Positions 47,001-58,719 of a DNA stretch of 64,000 nt are shown piece by piece. Positions within the stretch are counted from its first letter, which is position 1. Each line of letters opens with the position of its first letter. The notes under the pieces are model-generated. The model did not search any database. It was not told the DNA's origin and saw only the letters and a list, made by a program, of their open reading frames with translations. Both the position numbers and the translations under genes were made by a program. Source of the DNA: Heterostelium album PN500 (lineage: Eukaryota > Evosea > Eumycetozoa > Acytosteliales > Acytosteliaceae); contig NW_008805086.1 of NCBI RefSeq assembly GCF_000004825.1, positions 496,001 through 560,000 on the forward strand. Direction: 5' to 3'.

Positions 47001-49925
47001 GAAATGAAGATTCAATCGATGCAAGTCGACAATCAACTTTCCAAGGTGACACCATTCTCTCATCCGGTATTGATGTTCTCTGAGAAAATCGGTGAGCAAG
47101 ATTCATTCCTCGTCTTCAAACTTGTCAAATCCAACAAGTTTAAGAACATTGATTATTTCCATAATGTATCTCTGGAGATGCAGGAAATCAATGTCAAGTT
47201 AGAGGAACGCTATCTCTATGTCCTCTTGGAATTCTTTAACAGTTTGGACTTTTCATTCTGGACGGGAAGGAAAAAGACAAAGATGGCTCTGCAACACGTC
47301 GATGTTTTGAAACCAATCTACAGTGGAGACATTGGAGATGGTTTCATCGATGAAATGTTGCAACGTGCAATTCCATCGCTTCATGGCAAGAAGATGTACT
47401 TTGAGAACCTCTCTATTGAACCAATCAGTATGTACCTTACATTCGATCTCTCAAAACAATCCGGTGCTTTCCAAAGCTTAGAAGCACCAATGGTCCGTGC
47501 ATTTAGAAGAATAGGTTTTGTTTTAGTTAGTTTCCAACAAGCTCACATCTTTTTGAACTCGTTTAAACTGACACATGCATTCGGTACAAATGACGAGCTT
47601 CTCAACCCACTATTCAGACACTATCTATCTGAGGGTCTCTCTGAGGTCTACAAGATTCTAGGAACCTTTAATTTCTTGGGTAATCCAATTGGATTGTTCA
47701 AAAACTTTGGTGTTGGATTCAAAGATTTCTTTGTTTCCACTGGTAAAGGTATTGTTGGCTCTGACTTTAGAAGTGGGGTTTCAAGTGGATCCAAGAGTCT
47801 TGCTAAACATACAGTCTATGGATTGTTTGACTCTGGTACGAAATTCAGTTCCAGTGCTGCCAAAGCATTGTCTACACTCTCAATGGATCAACAATACATT
47901 CTTGAGCGACAATATATCTCTGCTGAAGCACCGGGTAATGCCATTCAAGGATTCTCTTTGGGTGGTCGTATCTTTGTGATATCATTGCAGAGAGGTTTCA
48001 CTGGAATATTCCGTTTACCTTATTACGGTGGAAAGGAAGGTGGATTTGTTGGTGGTCTTCAGGGTGTCGGCAAAGGTATTGTCGGTATCGTATTGAAGCC
48101 GCTGGCAGGTAGCTTCGACTTTGTTTCAAAGTCGTGTGAGGGTGTCAAGAACTCGACTCACCTCAACATGGAGCGCAAGAGAATACGTTATCCAAGACCA
48201 TTGTTCTCTGATACCCCGCTGAAAGTCTACGATGAAGCCGAGGCATATGGACAATTCTTGTTCATTACCAATCTGATTTCCTCTGGTAGACTCAAAAGAC
48301 TGTCACCCGATCAAATCAATATGCCACTCTTGGAAATGGTTTCCAAAGATGAGCGATACGTTAGTCATCTTATCTACAAGAATCGCAAGACACTGTTGTT
48401 CACCAACAAGAGAATCGTTTATCTCAAGGATACCGATGGATTCCGTAAGAAATTCGATGTGAAATATACATCGATTCTCGATGTCATTGAGGAACCATCG
48501 GATATCCGTGTTAAGGTGAGTCAAGCTCACAAAATCCGTGTGTTGAATCCCAGAAAGAGAAAGTCATACTATATCAAGTGTCAAGGTGAAGCCAAGGTGT
48601 ACATCTACAACAAGATTGTCGAGTACCTCAAAACTTACACACCCTTCAGCACTGACGATGAGATTGTTGCTGCCGATGCTCAACATGTTGATCAAAGACA
48701 GTATGACACTGTCTATTCGGATGCCCCTCTTAGATCGTATAGACAACTGAATCGTCCAATACCACCTCCTCCTCCATTACCACCAACAGCTCCATTGGGT
48801 AGTGAGAAGATTGAGTTTAGAACTGTCAAGCCTGGTGAGCAAATGATTCAACCCATCATTGTCCAGGGTGTTGGCGACGGAAAGGTCGATGCCACTCTTG
48901 AATATCTACTGGATCAACCACATAGACACAACATTGCTCAGCCAATCTGGATATCACGAGGACCACCTCCACATGACCAACTCCACAACTTTAGTCATCG
49001 TCAATACCTGGATATCCCACCAGTGTTGTACCAAAGAGAAGGTCCTGCACCACCTCCCAACGTACAGTCATACGTTCCTCTACCAGCAGCTGCTGCCGGC
49101 ACATCTCAATATCAGCAGTATGCCAATACACAATACCAATATCCAAATCCAAACACTGTGAACATTATCACCAGTCACCCAACTATTCATCCGCTGCCAT
49201 CAGCACCATTGCTTCATGACTCAACCAGTGGATATCATCCACCTCCTCAACCTCCCATTCCACCAGCTGCTTACACACCACCAGCACCCCCATTACCACC
49301 TGCTACCTATAATCCTCCAGCACCACCTTCACCAAACAGCAATCTCTCAAGAACAACAACAGTCAATTTGGTTACGACACCAGGAACGACTCGTCTCACT
49401 CAGAGTCAATACAAATCGCCAAACTTGAGAAAGACGATTGTCAATGCAAATCGTGCATACGATCCAGCGTCTCAGTTCCGTACACCGCTACACTCACTGT
49501 ATAGCTCAGAAGGTCAGAAACTACGTTCCTCAGGCTCAGTAGCTCCTCCGACTACCACAACCACTACGACAACTGTCAATAGAACCGCTGTGGAGCCAGG
49601 CTATGAATCAGACTATTTGAAACAAGCTAAAAAGAATCAGATGGAAAGACAACTACAGATTGAGCGATACAACCAGCAACACCAAGTTGAACAGTCGGTT
49701 GACAACATGATGAAGATCCAACAGATGCAAATTCAACAAATGCATCAATTACAAAAGAATCAGATGGAACTACAGAATCTCATCTTCCAACATCTCATTC
49801 AAGATAAACCAATTGCATCTGCACCAACAATCGTAATGCCAACTATTGAACCAAAAGAAGAAATAACTACAACAACCACCACTATTACAACAGATTCTCA
49901 AACACAAGGTAGTGCATCAAAGTAA
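38091..49925 (+). CDS. VPS13-family bridge-like lipid-transfer protein
   Basis: Seven exons: 38091-39236, 39316-39383, 39504-40874, 40964-41689, 41753-42023, 42105-43042 and 43114-49925, with introns of 63-120 nt, giving about 3,780 residues. Residues 1-110 are a typical chorein start (NILQKLLSGYIENLD, WKGEIVLENLKLKKD). Long beta-rich RBG-type repeats follow, then the SHR-BD-like region (about 45100-46700). The C-terminal region has the conserved FKDFFVSTGKGIVGSDFRSG and GVGKGIVGIVLKPLAGSFDFVSKSCEG segments, a PH-like domain (RKTLLFTNKRIVYL), and a Pro/Gln-rich tail of about 420 residues. VPS13 proteins carry bulk lipid between membranes at contact sites. In dictyostelids this family includes TipC; which paralogue this is cannot be told here. 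Frames change by one base near 43862-43868, the only break in 11 kb. Confidence 0.9.
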
Positions 49926-50059
49926 AGCAAAGAAAGGGAAATCAATTAAACAAAAAAAAACAAACAAACAAACAAACAAAAAGAATAAATAAAAAGAGTA
50001 ATTTAAAAATATTACATTGAATGTATTCTATCTTCTTTGTGTGAATCTGATAATCCAAT

Positions 50060-50830
50060 CTAACTAAACTTGGCATTACTAAAATCCATTTCTGGGTGCT
50101 ATATATATATAGATAGTTATTAATAAATCATTATCCACTAGAGTTTGAAATCAATATTAAATGATGATCATTATAAATCTTACCTGTGACATAAAATTCT
50201 CTAATATCTTTTGTTTATTTTCTTCATCTGATGTTGGTAATCCCATCGCTTTTTGACGTTGATCATACTATTATAATCATGAATTAACCAAATATATATA
50301 TTAATATATGTACTTTATATATAATGCCTAAGCGTCGGTTATATTAACTTACCATCATTTTCTCAACCATTCCTCTTGTATCACCATCTAGATCGGACAA
50401 GTTGGTGTTCTCTGGTTCAATCGATTGAACGTCGATCTCTGGATGTCCTTTAATGACACAACTCCACCATTCTTGTGAAGTAGTTTTATATAACTCTATA
50501 ATAATTTCATTTCCATTATCTTTTATTTTATATGCGAATAGTAACCAACTATTAATATAATAGTTTATAAACTATTGATATCAAATGTAACTACATACCA
50601 ATCTGCCAAATACAATCAGATTTATTTACAGGTTTATAAAGATCACCATCAATATAGACAGTGTTCAAAGTTTTGTTCTTAACAGTGAGGTGTGTCTGTG
50701 TGATCTTGATATCTAGATCTTTTCCTCTGACAGGCTTCTCTGTCTTTATAGTTACCGATACTTCACTCAAAGTTTGAGTCCATGTATATGGTAACGAAGG
50801 ATCTGAATTAACTTTACTACTCTTTGTCAT
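50060..50830 (-). CDS. nudC: NudC, nuclear distribution protein
   Basis: Four exons: 50830-50599, 50495-50353, 50267-50184 and 50098-50060, with introns of 103, 85 and 85 nt, giving 165 residues. The first two exons form a CS (p23-like) domain: [29 protein letters not shown], then [17 protein letters not shown]. The third exon has the [16 protein letters not shown] segment, and the last gives [12 protein letters not shown], the signature NudC C-terminus. NudC works with dynein, LIS1 and HSP90 in nuclear movement and protein folding. The short last exon is easily missed. It is convergent with the VPS13 gene. Confidence 0.92.
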
Positions 50831-51086
50831 AACTAACTAACAAACAAACAAACAATTATCTTATTTTCTTTGAAATTGATAAAAAAAAAAAACTATAATA
50901 ATAATTCATATGATATCAAAGAAAAAATATGTTTTTCACAAAATGAATTAACCACGTTTAATAAAACTTCAACTATTGAAGTTCAATCTAATTTTTTTGT
51001 TTTGTCATTCATTAATTTATTCCATTGTATTAATTAACAGTAAACATTTGATATTATTATTATTTTATATTAAATTATATATGATT

Positions 51087-52160
51087 CTACTTTTTATCTT
51101 TTTTATCGTTGGAAACTTCGTTCATAAGTGTTTGAACACTTTGGAACATATTTGATGGTACAAAAATGAAGGATTTCGATGGTTCTTTTGCGATTTGTTG
51201 CAGTGCATCCAATTCCTTCAAACGAATAGCAATTGGTGATCCTTCTAACATCTTTGCTGCTTGTAAAATCTATAATATTATTATATTCATGAATTGTTTG
51301 ATTGATTGATTTAGTTAGTAAATAAACTTCATTTTGTTTTTGTTTTTAAATAGTATTTACCTCTTTTGAAGTTTGTACTTCAGATTGAGCATGAATGATC
51401 TTTGCTTCTCTGAGACGTTCGGCTTCGGCTTTCTTTGCCATGGCTCTACTCATACCCTCCTCAAACTTGATATCCTTCAAATTGATACGCTCTACAAACA
51501 ATCCCCATTCTGCGGCGATCTCTGCAACACTCTCGTTAATCTCAACACCAAACTTCTCACGATTATGCAATACCTCATCCAAAGTATTCTGTGATAACAA
51601 CTCTCTAATTTTAATTTGTGCAAGTTCATGAATAATCTATTAGATAGAGAGATAAAGAGTTGTGATTGATAAGTAAGGTTGTTTTTGGTTAGTGGAAATT
51701 TAATTTGATAAATGAACCTCAGTTTCATTGTGTTGTTACACAGTTATGTACATACTCTATCGTGATCTGAAACCTTGATGACAGCCTTCTCTGGATCGAC
51801 AACACGGTAATTGACGATGGCATCTACAACCAGAGAGATGTTATCTCTTGTGATGATCTCTTGCTTGTCGAGACTGATTGAGACGGTTCTCATGTCGACG
51901 ACTTCCATCTCCTGGAGTAAAGGAATCAACAAACGAATACCTGGTTTCTTTACACTGGTGAGACGACCCAATGTGAATGTAACACCTGCCTCATACTGAT
52001 TGATAATGGTGAAGAATGAACGAACACCAACTGAACCACTCTGACTACCGACGGCTACTGTTGCAGCAGCACTGTTCAGCAACAATCTTTGTTGTTGACC
52101 CACCATCAATCTTGACATTGGTCCAACCAAATTCTTTAATCTATTAACTCTACTCAACAT
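51087..52160 (-). CDS. Stomatin-like SPFH protein, probably mitochondrial
   Basis: Three exons: 52160-51756, 51636-51361 and 51269-51087, with introns of 119 and 91 nt, giving 287 residues. The first 50 residues are basic and Ala/Gln-rich (MLSRVNRLKNLVGPMSRLM), which suits a mitochondrial presequence. The SPFH/band 7 domain follows (about 55-210): AGVTFTLGRLTSVKKPGI, VVDMRTVSISLDKQEIITRDN and VEINESVAEIAAEWGLFVERI. A short coiled-coil tail holds AKIIHAQSEVQTSKEILQAA and FIFVPSNMF. Stomatins and slipins form membrane scaffolds that organise cardiolipin-rich or sterol-rich domains. The short tail is closer to stomatin than to the longer SLP2. Confidence 0.88.
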
Positions 52161-52932
52161 GATTGATTACTGTTATATTATAATTTCTTATCCTATCTTA
52201 TCTAAACTTAACTTTCTTTTCTTTACTTTACTGATTGATTATTAAGTTTGTGCAATCAATTATCTATTTATTTCAAATCAAAATTAAAAAAAAAAATTTA
52301 AAAATTTAAAAAATTCAACACAACTCAACTTCATAATTGTGATGCTTAGATGGCATTTGATAATATCTTCTTTGAATTAACAAAACAGGTCATAATTATC
52401 AAGCAAATTAATTAATAAACTATTTATTTTTAAACTTTTTTTTTAAAAAACTTGGTTTTTCAAAACATTCAGTAATAAATTAGAATGAAACTGATTATTT
52501 TTAGAACACATAATTATTATGAAAGAATAAAATTGATTTTTTCATTCTAGTTGGCTCAAAACTCAGTGATGAATCTAGTTACATTATCATTAATCATAGA
52601 TAGATTTAAGAGGACAGTAATATTTAAGAAAAACACAAATAATATTATGATTGGAGATTTTAAAATAAATCACTTTTTAGATTAACAATTAAGAAGATTC
52701 AATTAATATTGATAAAACATTTGGTGATGATCGTTTACTATAACAATAATAATCAAAACTTTAGTGTAAACACATAATTATGATGATATGATATTCGAAA
52801 GCAAAAATATTAATTATTTACTTTTTCGTTTTTTTGACTTTTAAAAATTTTTTTAATAAAGTGATTGTTTCATTGCTTAATTAATCTGTTTTGTTAATTG
52901 TTCAGGTTGTTTAAAGTTGATCAACTATAAAT
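52161..52932. other. Divergent promoter region
   Basis: About 770 bp between the stomatin-like gene (minus) and the twin CX9C gene (plus), both probably mitochondrial. AT-rich; no ORF or distinct motif is supported. Shared regulation is possible but not shown. Confidence 0.5.
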
Positions 52933-53245
52933 ATGTCAGAGGATCATTATATTCACAGTGATAAAGATTTAAGAGTACCACCTTTTTTCCCTGCAGTTAC
53001 ATCAGAATGCAAAGAAGTTGCTGCTAAATTCTTTATTTGTATAGAAAAATCTACTATTCCTTTGAATGAACAAGTAATATATAACAATTATTATGTTGTT
53101 GAAACTCAAATTTATTAACATAATCAATCAATCAATCAAATTGGATGATAATTAGGATAAAGATGCACCAAGAAGAGGTTTAGTTTTATGTGAAAAGGAA
53201 TTGAATGCATATACACAATGTATGCTAAAATATCAACAAAAATAA
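52933..53245 (+). CDS. Twin CX9C (CHCH-type) protein
   Basis: Two exons: 52933-53073 and 53156-53245, with an 82-nt GT...AG intron, giving 76 residues. Exon 1 holds one CX9C motif (CKEVAAKFFIC) and exon 2 the second (CEKELNAYTQC). The pattern is the twin CX9C hairpin of small proteins imported and oxidised by Mia40 in the mitochondrial intermembrane space, often respiratory assembly factors. The N-terminus has no presequence, as expected. The intron falls between the two helices. Without splicing the second motif is lost. Confidence 0.8.
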
Positions 53246-53479
53246 ATATATAATAGAGATTCGATTAATCAAAAAGATAAAACAAAAATATAATGAATGT
53301 ACTACTACCACTACTACTACTATACTAGAGTAACTATTAAAAAAACTATATTATTTAATTTATAATTTTGATTTTGATGATGAGTGAGATTGATTTGATT
53401 GATTTTTGGTAGGTTTTGTTTGATTGATTAATTAATTAAGTAACTATTTATCTTATTATTATTATTATTTATGTATTTT

Positions 53480-55533
53480 TTACAACTTCAAAAAACTTGA
53501 AATTTCGTCTTGGGTTGGTACGTTATCGAGGTTTCCACGAACGGCCAAAGTTGGTCTGGAAGCGAGGATCTTTGATGCGACTCTCTTGACGTCTTCGGCG
53601 GTGACTTGGCTGACAGCAGCAGCAAACTCTTCTGGTGTCAAAACCTTGGTGTTGTAGAGTGCTTGTTTACCGACGAATTCGAGGGCCGATGAACGTTGCT
53701 CGCACAACTCAAAGTAGTGTTTCTTGGTCAATTGCTTGGCACGCTCCAACTCTTGGCCAGAGGTACGCGAGGCAGCGACCAACTCGGCAACCAATTGCTT
53801 GACGATGGTGGCGGCATCGGTGGTGGCGTCGGCAGCGCTAGCGTAGATACCAAACAAACCGGAATCGGCATAGTTGAATGAGAAGCACTCTGCGGATTCG
53901 ACGGCACCGTTCGACTTCTCGAGGAGGTTGAAGAGACGCGAGGTCTTACCGGCGCCTGGTGCGGTCAATGGTTGGACGGAACCGCTTCCCAAGATGGCTT
54001 GGAGCACGGCCGATGCGACCAAATCCTTGGTGGAGGCGGAAGCGGCGAAACCTTCGAATGCCAAAGCGACGGAAGTCGATCCGGTTTGGTAGGTAAGTGA
54101 GTCACCACCGACGTATTTAGCTTGCGAACGTGGGATTTGGACGTTGGCGGCAGAGGAACCGGTGGAAGTTTGACGACCGAATGTGATGTGTTCGGCTTCG
54201 GAGACGAGCTCCTTGTGTGCAAGACCGACACCGACGAGAACCATGTTCGATGGACTGTAGATTTGGTTGGCGTACGATTGGACTTGTTCGTGTGACAAGT
54301 TACCCAAGTTGCATGATGGTGCGACCAATGGACGACCGAGGGTACGACCACGATAGGCAGCTCTGTGGAGATCCTCAAACAACGAAGTCTCCGAGCAGTG
54401 TGAGAGTGACTCTGACTCCTCGTTGGTGAAGCTGGCGGTGTCACGAACCTCGTGGTATGGGAGGGTTGGGTTGGTGAGTTCACCGATGATCGAGAGCATC
54501 TGGAGCGATGAGGTTGGCAAGGTTTGGGTGGAGATCAAGAGGTTGTCACGGCTGGCTTGGGCGAAAGCAGTCGATCCCATAACTTCGATCTCACGTTGGA
54601 CTTCCAAGTGAATCTTTGAGGCATTCGATTGGAAAACCATATTCTTCAACAATTGGTTGACACCGGCGGTCTGTTGTGTTTCGAATCTGCTACCGGTGTT
54701 GACAAAGAGACCCAACGATACAGCTGGTCCAGTGAATCCACCTGACAATGAAACAACCTTTAATCCATTTGAGAGTGTTGACAATTCAGCTACTCTCTTT
54801 GTCTCTTGAAAGCTGCTAGATGAATACTATAATTATTGGTAGTATGTAATTACAGTAGTAGTAGTAGTAGTAGTTGTTGGATTAATATATATGATCAATC
54901 ATAGTGCAAACTTATAAAATAAAAAAAGGAGAGAGAGTGTGTGAAAAAAAAAAAAAACTGAAAAAACAGTGAACAATAAACACAAAACAAACTATGACGT
55001 TTTAAAAGAGAATTGTTGTTATATTCACAACAGGTTGATAAAGCTGTCTTTTTATGTCGATTTCCTGTAGATAGTCATTTACTATTTATGATAATAATAT
55101 ATTCTTCTTTTGCTGTATTCTTCTTTTATGTTGTTATTGTTTCATGTATATTTATTTTCATATGAAAAAAATAAACCGTGGAACCGCTCTATTTTTTTTT
55201 TTCTCTGTTTAAATTTGTTTGTTTGTTGACGTTTCATTTACTTAATGTATCCTGTATTATAATATAACTATGATTGCTAATTCTTCTAATATATTGTCGT
55301 TGTTCTTCCATTATATTATTTTGTTTGATTACGATGATGATGATGATCATTCGTAACTGAGTTATATAAATTGATTATGATTCTAAGCTGAGTAGTAAAG
55401 AAATAGAAAGCTGTATGGAAAAAAAGCTATAAAAAAATATGATATTGTTTTGAAAATGACTGATTGTTTAATGATGATGATCACCTACATATCTGGCAAT
55501 GAGAGTTGATGGTTTAGATAATCTTGATAACAT
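53480..55533 (-). CDS. Cytochrome bc1 complex core protein 2-like (M16 family)
   Basis: Two exons: 55533-55489 (15 codons, MLSRLSKPSTLIARY) and 54826-53480, separated by a 662-nt intron (55488-54827), giving 463 residues. The first exon and YSSSS start of the second make a clear mitochondrial presequence. The rest is an M16 fold: LSNGLKVVSL, VSLGLFVNTGSRFE, and the C-terminal repeat. The zinc motif HxxEH is absent at the usual place (LLKNMVFQ), so it is not the catalytic MPP beta. Core 2 of complex III or a core/MPP-alpha relative fits best. Codon use is GC-rich, suggesting strong expression. Confidence 0.85.
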
Positions 55534-56501
55534 TTTACTATAGTATTATTATTATATTATTATTCTGTGTTATTGGTTGATCGATTCGATTTTAATATAT
55601 TAAATTACTATTAGTAATATGTAAATATATGAAAGAAATCACTTTGCGAGAAAAGAGATTATAAAACACAATGATATTAAAAAAAATAAATAAAATAAGA
55701 AAAAAAAAAAAATAGTGCTCACTATTGATCTTTTTTTTTTTTAGTTGAAAAAACTTTTGTTGATTAGGGTGGCAAAATGCACGACTCAGGCATTGAAAAA
55801 AAAAAAGTGATTAAAAAAGAAAAAAAATTGTTGAAAATCAAAAATATGAACTACGAAATTATTCTGGACTCTGTTTAGTTTATTTTTACTTACACTTTAT
55901 CATTTATTTATGCATTTAAGGACTTATTGTTTATTATAATGTTTTGTGCGATTTTGTAGTTTACCACTATCCAATTCAAATATTATTAGGTTTGGCATAT
56001 ATATAATGACCCTGTGTTATCATTGTCACACCAGTTGCCACCCCACATATGCATCATAAATATGTTAGTGGACGGCAAGACTTATCACAAACGTCTGCCA
56101 CGCTTAAATGTAATAGTCTATTATCGTCAGTCGAGATCTTTCTCTAGAAATCAATTTAGGACATTTAAGAGGGTTTTGGACATATGAATGTTCAAAAGCA
56201 TTTGGACATTGTTGCACATTTGTTTTCTATTAATTTTAAATATCTATTAGAAACATCATTACTTAACCTCAGTGCACCACTTCAAAGAATCATAAACCTC
56301 TCGGCATAAAGAAAACAAAAGATATTATGTTCAATTATGCCGAAGCAAATCAATAATATTATTATAAAAATATCTACAATTGTGACGATACCTATCAATG
56401 TAAATATATAAACTATAAAATCGCACAAAACATTATAATAAACAATAAGTAATCAATGAATTCTTTTGAAATTATTATATTTTATTTATTAGTTTGTTTG
56501 T
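55534..56501. other. Spacer holding the MITE-like element
   Basis: The first part (55534-55921) is the promoter side of the bc1 core gene, with A and T runs and a less AT-rich patch around 55765-55790. The rest is occupied by the inverted-repeat element at 55922-56450. No ORF is supported. Confidence 0.6.
55922..56450. mobile_element. MITE-like non-autonomous DNA transposon
   Basis: The ends 55922-55963 and 56409-56450 are inverted repeats of 42 bp with one mismatch, starting ACTTATTG. The 529-bp element is less AT-rich than its flanks and encodes no transposase. Inside are three GGACAT repeats (56158-56215) and a 9-bp stem, TCGGCATAA at 56301 with TTATGCCGA at 56335. No clear target-site duplication is visible, so the superfamily is open. 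It lies between the bc1 core gene and the glycosyltransferase gene. Confidence 0.75.
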
Positions 56502-58386
56502 TTAAATATGATATTTATATCTATCTTTATCGATAATTCTTCTACAGATACAAATTTTCATTGTATCTGGCTCGGGAGGATGAGTGCAGCTGAGATGTGA
56601 AGGATCGGTTGGAATCACACATGTGTAGTTATCGTGGCGGAGCGGTGCATAGTCCGACTTGACAACTTCGACTTTGTCACATGATTTCTCAAAGAGATAG
56701 AGCGTCGCCTGCTTATCGAGAAGTAAAAGTTGGTCAGCTTCATGACAGAACAACTCGACTCCTTTTCTATTCTTGGCGCAGCCATCCCTGCAATTCTGAT
56801 TGGTAAGTGATAGTAGTTGGACCAACAGCTTATCGTTTGACACCTTGAAAATATTGGCTTTCGATCTAGCCGTCCTAATGGAGATATCATACTCCAGTTT
56901 CTCAGAAAGCGTATCGGATTCACGTATTGTTTCGAGCGATTCAATATTCGCATAGAACTTTGAGTATCGTCCAACAAATACAAGTCGCCAACCATGAATA
57001 ATAAAACTCAACACTCCTTTGTAGATACCACGTACATTTCCACCGTTACCACGGCCAACCAGTGCCAGTGGATTCAAATGCTTCTCCCATGCAGGATCAT
57101 TGTCAAATGCAACATCATCTACCACTATACTATAGACCAATTTTGGATCTGAAGCCGTTGAGAATTGATCAAAAAACGGTAGTAAATCAATCGATTCTAT
57201 TTTGATGGATTTGTTCAACATGTCTGCTACCAGATTGTCATAGTCATTGGCTACAAGGTAGTCGAATTCATGTTCACAATATTCATCCCAAGTTACTTTT
57301 GGTAGAGACAATTGCATGTAAGACCATCCATCATCTTCAACTCCATTGTCTAAATAATACAATTATTTAAAATTGTTGATTAAGAAAGTAAGTATTAAAG
57401 TATTTAGTTTTGGAAATTATAATATTTAACTTACATATATCTGAAAGCTGTTTGCTTGCATTTGTAGAATGTTGAACTCTTGGTATTTCTGGATACAAAC
57501 AATAGTCTTTCATCTCCATTGAATTCTGGACAAATACATCCCATGGTGTTTCCAAGTCACCCCAAGTGGGAGCAATCTTTTCATGGTAGGTACGATTGCT
57601 GATCATCCATCCCAGTCCTCCAAAGTGAGATTGGCGATTGACCGAGTACATATTTCTTGGAATACAGCTCTTTTGTACGGCATGTGTTCTCTGCTCCATA
57701 TAGTTTTGTACCGGATAGGCTGCCCATCTAAAAGCATTGTCATTCCAAGAGCTAACACAAAATAGATTGCTGTCCTGCCAGAGCAACGGTTCCATCTTTG
57801 TGAAATAGTAGATGAAATCCATTGACGGAATGAGATCGTCTTCCAAGAAGATGGCAGCCGGATACTTTTCGAAAACGACAGACATCACTTCGCGATACAA
57901 ACGATTGGAGTATCGGTATTTATCGATATCGCTACTAGCCACTTCATGTTCGGTGATATTCGGTTTTCGGAGTGGTTTACTATCATATAATTTCTTATTC
58001 TTTTTATTTTTATTTGTCGTCGATTTATTTTGTTGAATGTTTTGAATATCGTATTTCTCCAATATGGAATCTATTGGTTGTAGACCATCGTTGAATACTA
58101 ACACTCTGTCTCTGTCCAACTCGTTAATCGACACCAAAGTTGCAAGCAAACGATCTAGATGTTTTGGTTTATTTGAAGTCAAGACAACAATTACTGGATG
58201 ACTTTTAAATGGTTCTTTTTTCTTTGTCGAGCCAGCCTTCCTCGAATTTCTATAAATTGATTCGGTATTTATTACTATTTCATTTTCTTGTCTCTCTTTA
58301 TATTCAAATTTAAAATAGTAAAATATATTTAAAAATAAGAATATGGAAATCAATAAAAAAAATAAATGATGTGATTTTAATATCAT
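56502..58386 (-). CDS. GT13 N-acetylglucosaminyltransferase with a GnT-V-type Cys-rich tail
   Basis: Two exons: 58386-57435 and 57349-56502, with an 85-nt GT...AG intron, giving 599 residues. Residues 7-27 are a hydrophobic anchor, so it is a Golgi type II membrane protein. The catalytic region matches GnT-I (MGAT1) in order: PVIVVLTSNKPKHLDRLL, AIFLEDDLIPSMDFIYYF with the metal-binding EDD, LFCVSSWNDNAF, FGGLGWMISNRTY, and WDVFVQN. In exon 2, GIYKGVLSFIIHGWRLVF matches the end of MGAT1. From about residue 500 a Cys-rich tail follows (CRDGC, LFC, KSC, YTC, LSC, KICICRR), whose spacing resembles the C-terminal domain of GnT-V (MGAT5). An Asn/Lys insert sits before the EDD. It probably adds GlcNAc to N-glycans; the role of the tail is open. 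Confidence 0.85.
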
Positions 58387-58719
58387 TATATCTATCTATC
58401 TACTACATATATAATTATTTATATTTTATATAATAAAGAAAATTTAAAACAAACAATGAATCATTTTTTTAACAATAATTATTTATTCTTCAAAAAATTA
58501 TATTATTGATGAGTGTGGTGTGTGTTATTTGTTGTGTTGTTACAGGTGAGTGATCAAATTCATCAATAAAAAGGGGTGAGTGGAAAAATATAAAATAATA
58601 AACACACCCTTTAGAATATTTTAAAGTCAAACAAATAATATTTTCCTTAATTATTGAATTTACAAAAATTTATTTATATATATATTTTATTTTATTATTA
58701 TTATTATTTCAATTATTAT
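58387..58719. other. Spacer with a TG-rich box
   Basis: Promoter side of the glycosyltransferase gene and 3' side of the alpha-actinin gene. A GAGTGTGGTGTGTGTT box (58510-58525) and GGGGTGAGTGG near 58572 are candidate G-box elements. No ORF is seen. Confidence 0.4.

Noticed and set aside
53480-55533. Catalytic mitochondrial processing peptidase beta
   Set aside because: The zinc-binding HxxEH motif is missing at its expected position.
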